DNA of 64,000 bases from Rana temporaria. Its lineage: Eukaryota > Chordata > Amphibia > Anura > Ranidae. How positions within the stretch are numbered: the stretch's first letter is position 1; the number at the start of each line of letters is the position of its first letter. A program made the position numbers and the translations under genes. Below are positions 41,263 to 52,719 of the stretch, piece by piece. The stretch spans positions 133,476,483 through 133,540,482 of the forward strand of contig NC_053491.1 in the NCBI RefSeq assembly GCF_905171775.1, given 5' to 3'. The notes beneath the pieces were generated by a model that had not been told where the DNA came from, did not search any database, and saw nothing but the letters and a program-made list of their open reading frames with translations.

Positions 41263-41461
41263 AATGTGTATTTCCTCTTTTGCAGCCAAATTGGAATAAA
41301 ACCTACTTTATATTTGTTACATGTGTCTATATTCACATAGCATAACTTAAAAAATAAAAATAAACATGCTTTATTCTAGACCCATGCTGTGTGAATGGGA
41401 ACATATAGAGTTTTTTTTTATTAATTTTTTTCAAATTTGCCTGCAAAAGTGGAAATACATT

Positions 41462-41966
41462 TGAAGGCCGGGTTCACATATGTTTGGCTGTGGTTTGCAG
41501 TCTGGGGTCCGGTGCGTTTCTGTTCACCAGTTCAGGTGTGATTCAGGTGCAAATTCTCGCCTGAATTTGCACCTAAAGCAGAGCCAAAAACGCACAGGAC
41601 CCTTTTTGAAACCACACCACAGATTCTGCGGTGATCTGCGCCATGTCCGGCCCTCTCCTCCATCCCCCCGCTGTCTTCTGGGAAACACAGGTCTCAGAAG
41701 ACAGAAGGGACGAGTGGGGTCGCGCAGCGCGACTCGTACATGCGCAGTCGGGAACCAGGCTGTGAAGCAGCAAGGCTTCACTTCCTGATTCCCTTACTGA
41801 AGATGCCGGCGCCTGCACCCGGAGCCGAGGGACAGATCCGCTAAGGGAGAGGACATCATGGGCGACCTGGACAGGTAAGTGTCTTAATATTAAAAGTCAG
41901 CAGCTGCAGTATTTGTAGCTGCTGAATTGTAATATTTTAATTTTGTTGGGTGGAACGTCGCTTTAA
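41462..41966. mobile_element. Composite: small element with GGTTCACATATG start, RK right half
   Basis: The left part (GCCGGGTTCACATATGTTTG...GGTGTGATTCAGGTGCAAAT with inverse words) looks like an RL-type element. From about 41640 the sequence aligns with the right half of RK: CCCGCTGTCTTCTGGGAAAC, CGCGCAGCGCGACTCGTACA, AAAAGTCAGCAGCTGCAGTA, ending AACGTCGCTTTAA. Confidence 0.55.
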
Positions 41967-42975
41967 AGGCTGCATGGCATTTCTCAGGGTGAATTTTCTG
42001 ACAATAGTGGACCATGAGTGTTGAAACGGCCACTTGTAGTCCTTATGACAGGGTGAGAATGCAGGGGACAAGGGCAAAGCGTTATCACACTATAACAGAA
42101 CATTCCTAAACAAGGACCTTCATGACAGATAATAGCATTATAGTATAGTATTATTTTAATGAAAGCTGCAGACTTTATATTGTAAATGTCTTTTATAATA
42201 ACAATACAAAATAATAAAAATAGCAATGATAAAAAGCTCTACATGTATCTTTTGCAGTGCTTTTCATTTTTACTTTTAAGATTACAATTATTGTGCAATT
42301 TCAGTCTGTTTTATTATTTTACATTGTGAAATTGGCAACGCAGCAGTTAAATAGTATCTCTGACACTAAATTAAGACGACAGTATTTTTATTTTTGTGTT
42401 TAGATCCAGGAAAACAGTCCAGAATGTACCATTTCCAAGAAAACATTTATTATAGACGTAATGTTTCTATTACATTTAGATGGGAGCCAGGATTTTAAAA
42501 GGAGAAATGGAGCGCTATGTCCACTGTTTATATGTTTAGACATTTATTATTTATTTATGGTTAACCACAGACAGAGCATGAGTGCATCTGCATATGGCTA
42601 TCGAACGTGGAGTGCAGTGAAAGAGGAACCTTGCGGTTATTTTTTGGATGAAAGGTTTAAACTGTTATTACTCTTGTTGTCTATAGTTATTATGAGAGGT
42701 ATGGATTCCTGGACTTGGGAGTTGATATAACTGGATCATGGAGCTTATGGGCCACCATGACTGTTGAGTGACATTTCTTGTGTTAATTCAGACATAGTGG
42801 GCATGATTTACTTCCCGTCCCTCTGGGAGACCCGAGCCACCAGCCATGTTTTAGTGATCACAAACACAAGATAATACCTGCAGGACTTTTCAAAACACAC
42901 CTCACCCACAGTGCACTGGAGTGAAGAGTTCCATAGGATGTAAAGGGAATTATATTTTTAGCATTTTTCTTGCAC
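41967..42975. other. Unassigned spacer
   Basis: AT-rich with frames up to 89 codons and no recognised domain. One of the longer repeat-free stretches. Confidence 0.5.
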
Positions 42976-44489
42976 TTGAACCACCTCCCGACCAGCCCCC
43001 CTCATTATACTGTGGCAGGTCGGCACGATGCTGCAAACCGTCATAGCTGTAGGTCGGCTCCCTTAAGCGGGATAGCAGGCTGCACTGCGGGGTTGCCGAT
43101 GTGCACGGCCGGCGGTTGCGACGAGAGCCAGAACAGGGACGTGTGTAAACACACAAATCCCTGTTCTGTGAGGAGAGAAGAGGTAGATCGTGAGTTCCTA
43201 CTAGCTAGGAACAGCAATCTGTCATCTCCTCTAGTCAGTCCCATCCCCCTACAGTTAGAACACACACTAGGGAACACAGTTAACCCCTTAATCGTCCCCT
43301 GGTGTTAAACCCTTCCCTGCCAGTGACATTTACACATTACACATGCATTTTTATAGCACTGATCGCTGTATAATTGTCAATGATCCCAAAATTGTGTCAA
43401 AAGTTTCCCATCTGTCCGCCATAATGTCGCAGTCCCGATAAAAATCGCAGCTCACCGCCATTCCTATGAAAAAATAAATAAAAAAATGCCATAAATCTTT
43501 CCCCTATTTTGTAGACGCTATGGGCCAAATCCACAAAAGAGATACTCCGGCGTAAGCCGTCGTATCTCTGGTTCTAACTTTGGAACTGATCCTCAGAAGC
43601 AGTTTTCCAAAGTTAGGCAGAAGATCCGACATCTGTAAGGGACTTACACTGCCGGATCTTAGGATGCAGTACCGCATCCGCCACTGGGGGCATTTCGAGT
43701 CGAAATGCCTCTTCTGGTATGCAAATTAGCACTTAGGGCGATCCACAAAGCTTTTGTGCTTCGTTTTTTCACCGTAAGTTTTAGTTTGCCAAGTGTAAAA
43801 CAAGGGCTGCTTTTACAAAGTGTAAAGTTAGTAACACCATGTAAAAGCCCATTCAAGCGACGGCATTTGGTATGCATTCCCGAGGGAGAACTCCACGGCA
43901 ATTTGTAAAATCCAAACCGGCATGGGTTCCCCCCCAGGAGCATACCAGGCCCTTAGGTCTGTTATGGGTTGTAAGGAGACCCCCCTCCGCCGAAAAATCG
44001 ACGTAGGGGGTCCCCCTACAATCCATACCAGACCCGTATCCAAAGCACGCTACCCGGCCGGTCAGGAATGGGAGTGGGGACGAGCGAGCGCCCCCCCCCC
44101 CTCCTGAGCCGTGCCAGGCCGCATGCCCTCAACATGGGGGGGTTGGGTGCTCTGGGGCAGGGGGGCGCACTGCGGGCCCCCCCACCCCAGAGCACCCTGT
44201 CCCCATGTTGATGAGGACAGGACCTCTTCCCGACAACCCTTGCCGTTGGTTGTCGGGGTCTGCGGGCAGGGGCTTATCGGAATCTGGGAGTCCCCTCAAA
44301 TAAGGGGGCCCCCAGATACCGGCCCCCCACCCTAAGTGAATGGATATGGGGTACATCGTACCTCTACCCATTCACCTGTAGGCAAAAAGTAAAAGTTATT
44401 AAACACACAACACAAGGGTTTTTAAAATAATTTATTATTCTGCTCCGGAGGCCCCCCCTGTCTTCTTTATTAGCTTTATTACCAGGGGG

Positions 44490-44700
44490 GGCTTCTTCTT
44501 CCACTCTCCGGGGGTCTTCTCCGCTCTCCGGGGGTCTTCTTCCACTCTCCGGGGGTCTTCTTCCACTCTCCGGGGGGGGGTTTCTTCTTCCACTCTCCGG
44601 GGGTCTTCTCCGCTCTCCGGGGGTCTTCTCCGCTCTCCGGGGGGGGTTTCTTCTTCCGCTCTCCGGGGGGGGGCTTCTCCGCTCTCCGGGGGTCTTCTAT
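44490..44700. repeat. 21-bp purine/pyrimidine tandem array, FB2 left arm
   Basis: Repeats of CTCCGGGGGTCTTCTTCCAC and CTCCGGGGGTCTTCTCCG make a strand-asymmetric array, mirrored in the right arm. Arrays like this are rapidly expanding and explain most of the arm length differences. Confidence 0.85.
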
Positions 44701-44933
44701 CTTCGCCGCTCTCCGCTGTTGACTCGGCGAACCCCGGTTCTTCTGGAGATGTCCGGTGCCTTCTTCTTCAGCGCTGGCTGCCTGCTATCTTTGTGTGTTA
44801 GCTCAATTACGAGCAGGCAGCCATCGCGGTCTTCTGTGATGTCAGGTTCTTCTCTTCTGTTCTTCTCCCCTCTTCCGATGTTGACTCGTCGCATCTTGTC
44901 ACTGTAATGATGGAAGCGCGCCTTGCATCCCAT
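44697..44933 (-). other. Mirrored short frame in FB2 left arm
   Basis: 78 codons ending KKAPDISRRTGVRRVNSGER, nearly the same as the right-arm frame at 45059. ELTHKDSRQPALK lies in both arms. Shared with FB1 only over the RTGVRRVN-GERRR block. Coding function is unproven. Confidence 0.2.
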
Positions 44934-45046
44934 TTATATAGGCATCACCATCCCATCATGCTCCGGCAGGTACCCACGTGGTGGGTGCCTACCCACGTGC
45001 ACCCACCACGTGGGTACCTACCGGAGCATGATGGGACGGTGATGCC

Positions 45047-45055
45047 TATATAAAT
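45047..45055 (+). promoter_or_regulatory. TATA box TATATAAAT, FB2 right arm
   Basis: TATATAAAT sits 12 bases before the ATG of the right-arm frame, and in mirror at 44932-44940 in the left arm. It is a good match to the vertebrate TATA consensus and faces outward in both arms. Confidence 0.45.
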
Positions 45056-45058
45056 GGG

Positions 45059-45280
45059 ATGCAAGGCGCGCTTCCATCATTGCAGTGTCAAGAGGCGACG
45101 AGTCAACATCGGAAGAGGGGAGAAGAAGAACCTGACGTCACAGAAGACCGCGCTGGCTGCCTGTTACTAATTGAGCTAACACACAAAGATAGCAGGCAGC
45201 CAGCGCTGAAGAAGAAGGCACCGGACATCTGCAGAAGAACCGGGGTTCGCCGAGTCAACAGCGGAGAGCGGCGAAGATAG
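45059..45280 (+). other. Mirrored short frame in FB2 right arm
   Basis: 73 codons beginning MQGALPSLQ as in FB1 (MQGAHPSFQ) and ending RRTGVRRVNSGERRR. The region includes a hairpin (CGCTGGCTGCCTG at 45151-45163, inverse at 45193-45205). Highly basic, no known domain. Start codon lies too near the TATA motif for a TATA-directed mRNA to include it. Confidence 0.2.
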
Positions 45281-45284
45281 AAGA

Positions 45285-45480
45285 AGACCCCCGGAGAACG
45301 GAGAAGCTCCCCCCCGGAGAGCGGAAGAAGAAACCCCCCCCGGAGAGCGGAGAAGACCCCCGGAGAGTGGAAGAAGAAACCCCCCCCCGGAGAGTGGAAG
45401 AAGAAACCGACCCCCGGAGAGTGGAAGAAGACCCCCGGAGAGTGGAAGAAGACCCCCGGAGAGCGGAAGAAGAAGCCCCC
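45285..45480. repeat. GGAGAGCGGAAGAAGACCCCC tandem array, FB2 right arm
   Basis: About nine imperfect units of 21-27 bp, GA-rich on the plus strand. It is the mirror of 44490-44700 but with a different number and order of units, so the arms have changed independently here. Confidence 0.85.
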
Positions 45481-45530
45481 CCTGGTAAAAGAGCTAATAA
45501 AGAAGACAGGGGGGGCCTCCGGAGCAGAAT

Positions 45531-45536
45531 AATAAA
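45531..45536 (+). terminator. AATAAA polyadenylation-like signal, FB2 right arm
   Basis: AATAAATTATTTTAAAAACC follows CCGGAGCAGAAT, the same place as in FB1. Mirrored in the left arm near 44429-44445. Confidence 0.35.
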
Positions 45537-46855
45537 TTATTTTAAAAACCCTTGTGTTGTGTGTTTAATAACTTTTACTTTTTGCCTACAGGTGAATGGG
45601 TAGAGGTACGATGTAACCCATATCCATTCACTTAGGGTGGGGGGCCGGTATCTGGGGGCCCCCTTATTTGAGGGGACTCCCAGATTCCGATAAGCCCCTG
45701 CCCGCAGACCCCGACAACCAACGGCAAGGGTTGTCGGGAAGAGGTCCTGTCCTCATCAACATGGGGACAGGGTGCTCTGGGGTGGGGGGGCCCGCAGTGC
45801 GCCCCCCTGCCCCAGAGCACCCAACCCCCCCATGTTGAGGGCATGCGGCCTGGCACGGCTCAGGAGGGGGGGGGGGGGCGCTCGCTCGTCCCCACTCCCA
45901 TTCCTGACCGGCCGGGTAGCGTGCTTTGGATAGGGGTCTGGTATGGATTGTAGGGGGACCCCCTACGTCGATTTTTCGGCGGAGGGGGGGTCTCCTTACA
46001 ACCCATACCAGACCTAAGGGCCTGGTATGCTCCTGGGGGGGGGACCCATGCCGGTTTTTTCTTTGAAAATTGGCATGGAGTTCTCCCTCTCAGGAATGCA
46101 TGCTGAGCGACGCTGTATTTTTTTTTTATAATTATTTGTTTTCCCGGCGCGTATATTTTTTTTCACCCGTCGCAACTTTAGTGTCCCGTCGCAATCCACA
46201 AAGCCCGGCGTCAATTACGTTTGCGCGCTATGCACGTCGGGAAAATTACGTCACACGCATGCGCAGTACGGCCGGCGCGGGAGCGCGCCTCATTTAAATT
46301 TTACACGCCCCCCGGAGAGGAGGACCGCCTTGCGACGGCGGCACTTAAGTTACACAGCCTGAAATTTCTAGGTAAGTGCTTTGTGGATCAGGCACTTAGG
46401 TAGAAACTTTAAGTCAGTGTAACTTAACTGCTGAAAGTTAAGTTACGCCGCCTGGCTGAGGATTTGGCCCTATAACTTTTGCGCAAACCAATGAATGTAC
46501 GCTTATTGCGATTTTTATTACCAAAAATATGTAGAAGAATACATATCGGCATAAACTGAGGAAAAAAATGTGGATATTTATTATAGCAAAAAGTACAAAA
46601 TATTGTGTTTTTTTTTTTTTTTTTTTGTTTTTTAATCGTCTAATTTTTTTGTTTATAGCGCAAAAAAAAAAAAAAATAATTATGATCAAATACCACCAAA
46701 AGAAAGATCAATTTATGTGAAAAAAAGGACGTTGATTTTGTATGGGTACAGCGTTGCACGGCCGTGCAATTGTCAGTTAAAGCGACGCAGTGCCGTAGCG
46801 CAAAAAAATGGCCTGGTCATTGAGCAGCCAAATCTTCCGGGGCTGAAGTGGTTAA

Positions 46856-47420
46856 GAAGGGCAGAAGTGCTGCAAAATTGCATTAGAATAAATGGACCCT
46901 TAGGGGACTATGCAGAACTTAGATTAATGTAAATCAATACATTATCAATTAACTTTCTGATGTTTGCATACACACTGTTATTTCCGGAACTCATTCCAAG
47001 CTCATTTAATGGTTTTACTTCTAAAAGTGACCCTGTTCGGTGGGTCAACAAAATTACAAAAGCATTAACTTGAGAAGAAACAGTTTTATACATACCTGTC
47101 TGTCTGATACTTTTGCAGAAACTACCTTCTTTAGCAGAGATCCCAGTGCTGATCCAATTCCACGCGTACAGGTATGTGGACGATGTTTCTCCTGCAGGTC
47201 ATTGTGGTTCCTCCAATGCTACATCTTTGCTGTGTCCTGCAGTGACTAGGGTTTAGTAATAAGGACCATCGCAGCCATTGGGGGGGAGGGGCCTCTGTTC
47301 AACCACCCTAAGATGTTGAAATGGCGCTGGCAGCTCTATCAGGGTAATTTTAACTAGATCTCAAAGTGACAATTCTTCATGCCACTATTTTAATATTGCA
47401 GTACAAATTGTACTTCTTAT
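46856..47420. other. Unassigned spacer
   Basis: No repeat termini or coding motif recognised. Confidence 0.5.
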
Positions 47421-47790
47421 GCCCTGTACACACGATAGGTTAGTCTGATGAAAACGGTCTGATGGATTTTTCCATCAGATATCCGATGAAGCTGACTGAT
47501 GTTCAGTCGTGCCTACACACCATCAGTTAAAAAAACGATCGTGTCAGAACGCGGTGACGTAAAACACGACAAAGTGCTGAAAAAAATGTAGTTCAATGCT
47601 TCCAAGCATGCGTCGACTTGATTCTCAGCATGCATGGATTTTTAACAGATGGACGTACCCACAGACGATCGTTTTTTTCTATAGGTTTTTTATCCATCAG
47701 ATATAACCGATGGGGCCCACACACGATCGGTTTGGTCTGATGAAAACGGTCCATCAGACTGTTTTCATCAGACTAACCTATTTTGTGTAA
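47421..47790. mobile_element. RH family element
   Basis: GCCCTGTACACACGATAGG starts it. Inner GATGAAAACGGTCTGATGG, AGCTGACTGATGTTCAGTCG, CTACACACCATCAGTT, CATGCGTCGACTTGATTCT, and CCACACACGATCGG are in the same order as 51990-52389. The right end ACCTATTTTGTGTAAGC is decayed. Confidence 0.75.
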
Positions 47791-47934
47791 GCAGCATTGT
47801 AGTGCTTTCCTTTATATAAACTTTTCTGTAAAATTATGTGAGAAAGCATTGGTCAGATTGAGTTGGCATTTTTGTTTTATTTATGTGAAAGTAAATATAT
47901 TTTCATTGACTGGAACTAATTAAAATTGCTTTTT

Positions 47935-48409
47935 AGCCCAGGTTCACACTGAGGCCTCGTACACACGGCCGAGTTTCTCGGCAAAAACCAGCAAGAAGCT
48001 TGCTGTTTTTTTTTTTTTTGCCGAGGAAACCAGTCGTGTGTACACTTTTCGACGAGGAAACCGCCGAGGATCTCGTTGGGCCAAAAAGAAAGCATGTCTT
48101 CTTTTTGCTAGAAGGGCAATGGGAAAATTTGGCTCGCCGAGATCCTCGGTGGCTTCACAAGGAATTCGACGAGCAAAACGATGTGTTTTGCCCGTCGAGT
48201 TTCTCGGCCGTGTGTACGAGGCCTTACAGCGGGATTGAAATTGTGCGACATCTGTGCGGGTTCCTGCACAGATGTCTATAAAAATCGCAAATTGAAGTCG
48301 CCAAAAGTAGTACAGACACTGCTTTTGGGAATTGGTGTGGTGCTGCACCAATTTGGACGTGCCACTGACATATCAAATCGCCAAGTTGCATTAATGTTAA
48401 CCTAGGCTT
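47935..48409. mobile_element. RL family element containing RF
   Basis: AGCCCAGGTTCACACT and TTAACCTAGGCT-type ends. The interior AAATCGCAAATTGAAGTCGC and GTGGTGCTGCACC match the second RL copy at 48501. RF lies immediately after the left terminus. Confidence 0.6.
47953..48223. mobile_element. RF family element in RL
   Basis: GGCCTCGTACACACGGCCGA and its inverse are the ends; interior GCAAAAACCAGCAAGAAGCT, GACGAGGAAACCGCCGAGGA. Flanks TGA and TTA fit a 3-bp TNA target with one change. Confidence 0.8.
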
Positions 48410-48500
48410 ATACTGCACATCATGAATGGTTAAAGGGTTATTCCTTCCATTGACCACCAGTGGAAGTAGTCTCTTTTCTTGTATTCTGTATTCTGGTTTT

Positions 48501-48770
48501 AGCCTAGGTTCACACTGGGCTGCCGGAATGAAGCCGTACGAGTTCAGCTGAACTCGCACAATTTCACTCCCGCTTGTCAGTCCCAATTTCGGCCACGATT
48601 CCAGAGACATCTGTGCAGGTAGTACAGAAACGACTTTTTGAAATCGGTCCAGCACGGCAGATGGCGTCGCACCGATTAGGACGTTTTCATTGCTGGCAAT
48701 TTCTGGCAAATGCTGCCAATTTGACAAATGTGATTTGACATGTCAAATCGCATGTCAAATCGTACCAGTG
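48501..48770. mobile_element. RL family element, second copy
   Basis: AGCCTAGGTTCACACTGGGC begins it, with TGAACTCGCACAATTTCACT and mirrored ATGTCAAATCGCATGTCAAATC words near the end. The right terminus CAGTGTGAACC is degraded to CCAGTGC. Confidence 0.55.
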
Positions 48771-49257
48771 CTAAATCTTTAATAGATGAGTGCAAGTTTG
48801 GAGCACAAAATGTGTACAGTATGTCTCCTCACCCTCCTCAGCAAAATGGTATGTAACAAAAAATAGATCCCTGATTCAAAAAGGGGAGGCTTGTATATGC
48901 CAGAAAAAATTAAAACTAACTGTATATAACCTGTTGTATTTGCTTTTTTCCCATTAACGTGTTTTGCATTGTGGGGGGTGGTATGAGGATTTGACCTTCA
49001 AAACTGCAGCTACGCTTTTATTAGCTGTACAGGCTTCTGGGTACTTTGGCACAGTTCCTCTTGCTGTAGCAGCAAGTTGTAAAAAAGGCACGTCACACAC
49101 TGAAATAAAACTCGGTATTAAATTCAGTAGCATGACCTCAAGATGGACCATAGTTATGCTTTTGAGGGATACACTTACCAGCTGGCCTAGCCGTGGAAAC
49201 TTCTACAATACTCTGGGGATTTATACTGTATATGCAATAATTCATCATGTATTAGGC
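48771..49257. other. Unassigned spacer with a 120-codon frame
   Basis: The frame at 48964-49326 has no recognised domain and overlaps the start of a hAT-like element. No splice or initiation context stands out. Confidence 0.4.
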
Positions 49258-49557
49258 CAGCCTTTCTCAACATTTTCAACACAGAAGAACCCTGGAAATA
49301 ACATTCTGGTCTCAGGGAACCCCTGATAAAATGACTATATCTGCATCTCATGACACATTAGTGTGACACTCAGTGGGAAGAGTGCTTCTTACACTTGTGG
49401 TCATTGGGAACCATTACCCCCCTACATATAGCTAAAAAAAACTCATTGGCTCAAGTGGGAACATATCTGAGAGGCAGAAATTTCCCATTGCTCAAGGAAG
49501 CCCTAGCAACCTCTGGAGAAATCCTAGGGTTCCATGGAGCCCTGGTTAAGAAACCTG
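49258..49557. mobile_element. hAT-like miniature element (CAGCCTTTCTCAAC)
   Basis: CAGCCTTTCTCAACATTTTC and CCTGGTTAAGAAACCTG are imperfect inverted ends. Internal AGAACCCTGGAAATAACATT and TCCTAGGGTTCCATGG suit a common hAT miniature group. Flanking bases share only TAGGC. Confidence 0.6.
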
Positions 49558-50325
49558 TGTAGGCTATTGTAGAATTGTAAAACGCATAAAAGAGAACATA
49601 TTATAAACTGCCTAGGTTGGGTCCGCCATCTGTTGGGCTCCTGTGGATAGTTTACAGAGTGGTAGCTGGTTGATCTCCTCCTGATAGCAGAATTCTTAGT
49701 GCTATTGGTAATGCACTAACTAGTATAGGATAAGTTGTCTGCCTTCAGGGCTGTGTCGGAACAAGAATGTACCGCACACCTCTGGATGCCTAGAGATGCC
49801 TCACTCCTCTACCAATTCACTGCCAATAAGTACACACATTGGCTTTTCAACCGGGAGCCCTCTTTGCAGTATTTACTTCACTCTGTCAACATTGCATTGA
49901 GTTACTAAATTTCCTGATGCATTAACGTGGTAGTAAACTCCCATTGGACAGTTGTACCTCCATGTAAGTTTATACTAAAGCTTACCTGTAGGTACAAGAA
50001 ATATCTCTGTGACAGTGCACCACTGGAGGGCTTTGTTTTATCTAGCATACCTGCATATTATGACACTACCTTGCAAAGAGAGGATTTATTTTCTTTTTAC
50101 TACTGCTTTAATTTACTACAACAATACATCTCAGGAATGCACTGGAACAACCAGTCATTGCACTGGATCAACATTAAATTCATATATTAGAAACAGTATA
50201 GGTTACTTCCTAATACATCATATTACATTAATCGACTAAAACTTTCAGACTGGGCTTCCTAATGCCATTATACTGAGCAGACAGCACAAGTCTGCTACTA
50301 ATCTGCTTTACACACACTGAAACAC
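49558..50325. other. Unassigned spacer
   Basis: ACCTCCATGTAAGTTTATAC and CTTACCTGTAGGTACAAGAA near 49960-50000 resemble the left part of an RQ element, decayed. Otherwise nothing is recognised. Confidence 0.45.
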
Positions 50326-50329
50326 TCTG

Positions 50330-50645
50330 GGGTTTATTATTGGGGCCTCTGACACCAATGGTGAGAGTTATTATTACAGTCACTGTCACCAATACGGGGG
50401 GATTATCATTGAGCCACTGACCCCAATGCTGGTGGTTATTCTTACGACCACTGACCCCAATGTTGGGGGTTATTATTACGACCACTGGCACCAATGCTGG
50501 GGGTTATTATTGCAACAGTGACACCTATGCTGAGTGTTATTATTGTGGCCACTGACACCAATGCTGGGGGTCATTATTGCCTAACTAACACCAATGCTGG
50601 GAGTTACTATTACTGCCACTGACAACAATGATAGGTCTTATTTTA
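50330..50645. repeat. About 33-bp minisatellite, CACTGACACCAATGCTGGGG
   Basis: Around nine units combine GGTTATTATTGCGACC with ACTGACACCAATGCTGGG. No transposon ends were found around it. Confidence 0.88.
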
Positions 50646-51989
50646 CTGCCACGTTCCCTTTAGGCTACTTTCACACCGGTTTGTATCAAAACTGCCTGTA
50701 AAACACCTATGCGTTAATTAAGCATTTTTGCTGCGCTTTTGCAGCGTTTGCTTTAAAAGACATGTGACTTAATAACTGCACCAAAAAACGCACAATGTAT
50801 GTTTTTTAGGCATTTTAGAAGCGCTTTAGAGGTGTTTTTTTAATCGTTTTTGATGCAGTTCCTATTCATTTCATTCATTTTTTTGAACTTCCCAAACATG
50901 CTCCAAAAATGTGGCAAGCAGGATTATTTACACTGCAATGAAAGCGCACCGCCCCAGTGTGATCACATAGAATTTACAGAGAAGCTTTTTTCTTGAGCTT
51001 TTCAGAGGCTTTATTTAACGCAAAAGCGCTTCTAAAACTCCTCAGTATGTTTTGCAGTACATTGTTAGAAAATTGTGCATGATGGAAATTTCAGTGCGAT
51101 ATAGGCCATTCATTTTGCGTAGTCCGAGTCAGTACTTGAGGCCCTCTGCTTTAGATGACTGTGTAATTTTTTTTTTAAGTAATAACCAGTAAGGTAGTAT
51201 ATGTTTTCTTCGATGTATCCTATTTTTAGCATGGTTGAGTTCTCAACACACGACTCTACTCTAGAATCATGTAAGTTTAATGTGAGCCATCAATAAACAC
51301 CCCTCTGTTCCAATTATAGAACACAAAAGGGCATTTAGGGAAGGAAACCCTCTCATAGAGTATGTTCACACTTGCATTTCTAATGTTTTTACTCATAAAA
51401 AGCCAATGCATATTTCATGGCATTTTTTATGGTCTCTCTTACTTCTATCATTTCCTAAATACTCTGGCTGGCATTATCACAAAGCAGAAATAAAACCAAT
51501 GTGCTTCTGCAACATTAACAGTTTTGGGTAACAGTCATATGTTTTATATGCTATAAAATATAGAATGAAAACGTGATGGAAACCAAAAACCACATTGGCT
51601 GTACAATATAGGACTGGTGTGGTCAGTGTGTTTACCTCTGTGTAGAGAGGTTACATTGTTCAATAAATCCTGATTAAAGGTTTAGTCAGGAGCAACATTA
51701 CTAATTCCTCTGTTACCACAGATGCCAGTTCATCTTTCCAGTCAGACTCGGGGATGTAAGTTCTTATAAGTCAAGTCTTATAATTGTATCCTGGATCCTG
51801 TGCCACAACAAAACTGCATTGTGCACAGTTGCAGCATGAAGGTTGAGCCATTTTAGAGTTAAAACAGGCCGTGTGGAGGTGACATTTTGTCACTTCACCA
51901 CCTGTCAAGCTCCCTCTGAAAATTGATCCAATGCAGACCGCATTTCAGACGGGTTACAGGGGCTGCCTTACATGTGAGCAAGCCCTTAA
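50646..51989. other. Spacer; possible ACTTTCACACCGG small element at the left
   Basis: GGCTACTTTCACACCGG near 50664 and GCGCTTTTGCAGCG-type words to about 51060 resemble the element at 54397. No pair of ends is certain. The rest (51150-51985) shows no recognised feature. Confidence 0.4.
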
Positions 51990-52389
51990 GCCCTGTACAC
52001 ACGATCGGTCCATCCGGTGAAAACGGTCTGATGGACCGTTTTCATCGGTTAACCGATGAAGCTGACTGATGGTCAGTCGTGCCTACACACCATCGGTTAA
52101 AAAAACGATCGTGTCAGAACACGGTGACGTAAAACACGATGTGCTGAAAAAAACAAAGCATGCGTCGACTTGATTCTGAGCATGCATGGATTTTTAACCG
52201 ATGGACGTGCCTACAAACGATCGTTTTTTTTCTATCGGTTAGGAATCCATCGGTTAAATTTAAAACAAGTTGGCTTTTTTTTAACCGATGGATAAATAAC
52301 CGATGGCGCCCACACACGATCGGTTTGGACTAATGAAAACGGTCCATCAGACCGTTCTCATCGGTTTAACCGATCGTGTGTACGCGACC
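51990..52389. mobile_element. RH family element, full length
   Basis: GCCCTGTACACACGATCGG begins it and CCGATCGTGTGTACGCGACC ends it. Mirrored pairs include GAAAACGGTCTGATGGACCG and CGGTCCATCAGACCGTT, and CATCGGTTAAAAAAACGATC and GATCGTTTTTTTTC. Left flank TTAA, right flank TTA. It is the best copy of the family here. Confidence 0.8.
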
Positions 52390-52711
52390 TTACTGTGCCT
52401 ACCTAATGAGGCAAAAGGAATAATGCCTCACGTTGGAGTCTCAGTAAACTTTGAATACCACACACACTGCCCACTTCCTGAATTTTCCTATGACTGCCAC
52501 TTTTCAAAAGTAAAGGATCACATATAGAAGACCATAGACATTTTTAAAGGATACGTTTCTGAACATGTTACATGTTACACCCATATTTAGGGCCAGCACG
52601 TTCAGCATCTGCCTGCTTTTTTTCAGATCCCCCCCCCCCACCCCGTGATAGTGAGCTGGGGATCATTTCTCGCACCCACTGTCACAATTCAAAAAGAGTG
52701 TGGCAGTGCGT
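52390..52711. other. Short spacer
   Basis: A C run lies at 52629-52638. Nothing else recognised. Confidence 0.45.
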
Positions 52712-52719
52712 GTCTCCGC

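Larger units (their letters stand above)
43872..46101. repeat. FB2: 2.2-kb palindrome, second fold-back family member
   Basis: Arms about 43872-44988 and 44999-46101 around a 10-nt loop. Near the loop GTACCCACGTGGTGGGTGC is mirrored exactly. The order of blocks from centre outward equals FB1: TATA motif, GATGCAAGGCGCGC, GA-rich array, GTAAAAGAGCTAATAAAGAA, AATAAA, AGGTGAATGGGTAG, GGTATCTGGGGGCC, GGTTGTCGGG, TCAACATGGGG, and TCAGGAGGGGGG. FB2 differs by a longer GGAGAGCGGAAGAAG array and an internal hairpin at 45151-45205. The arms differ in net length by about 14 bp. Confidence 0.88.
43522..46470. mobile_element. RE family element inside RC, TAT target duplication, split by FB2
   Basis: GGGCCAAATCCACAAAAGAG begins it, GAGGATTTGGCCC ends it, and TAT flanks both sides (43519-43521 and 46471-46473). 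Excising it restores the RC phrase GACGCTATAACTTTTG. Left-half words AGATCCGACATCTGTAAG and right-half words GCGTCAATTACG, GGCGCGGGAGCGCGCC match other RE copies. Confidence 0.85.
42976..46855. mobile_element. RC family element hosting RE, which hosts FB2
   Basis: Left end TTGAACCACCTCCCGACCAG; right end GGGCTGAAGTGGTTAA. RC order is seen on the left (hairpin ACAGGGACGTGTGTAAACAC and inverse near 43132-43168; GTTAGAACACACACTAGG; GTAGACGC at 43511) and resumes after the insertions with TATAACTTTTGCGCAAACCA at 46471 to GTCAGTTAAAGCGACGCAGT and the end. RE and then FB2 were inserted within. Confidence 0.8.

Noticed and set aside
48964..49326. 120-codon frame as a host gene
   Set aside because: It runs into a hAT-like element and shows no domain.
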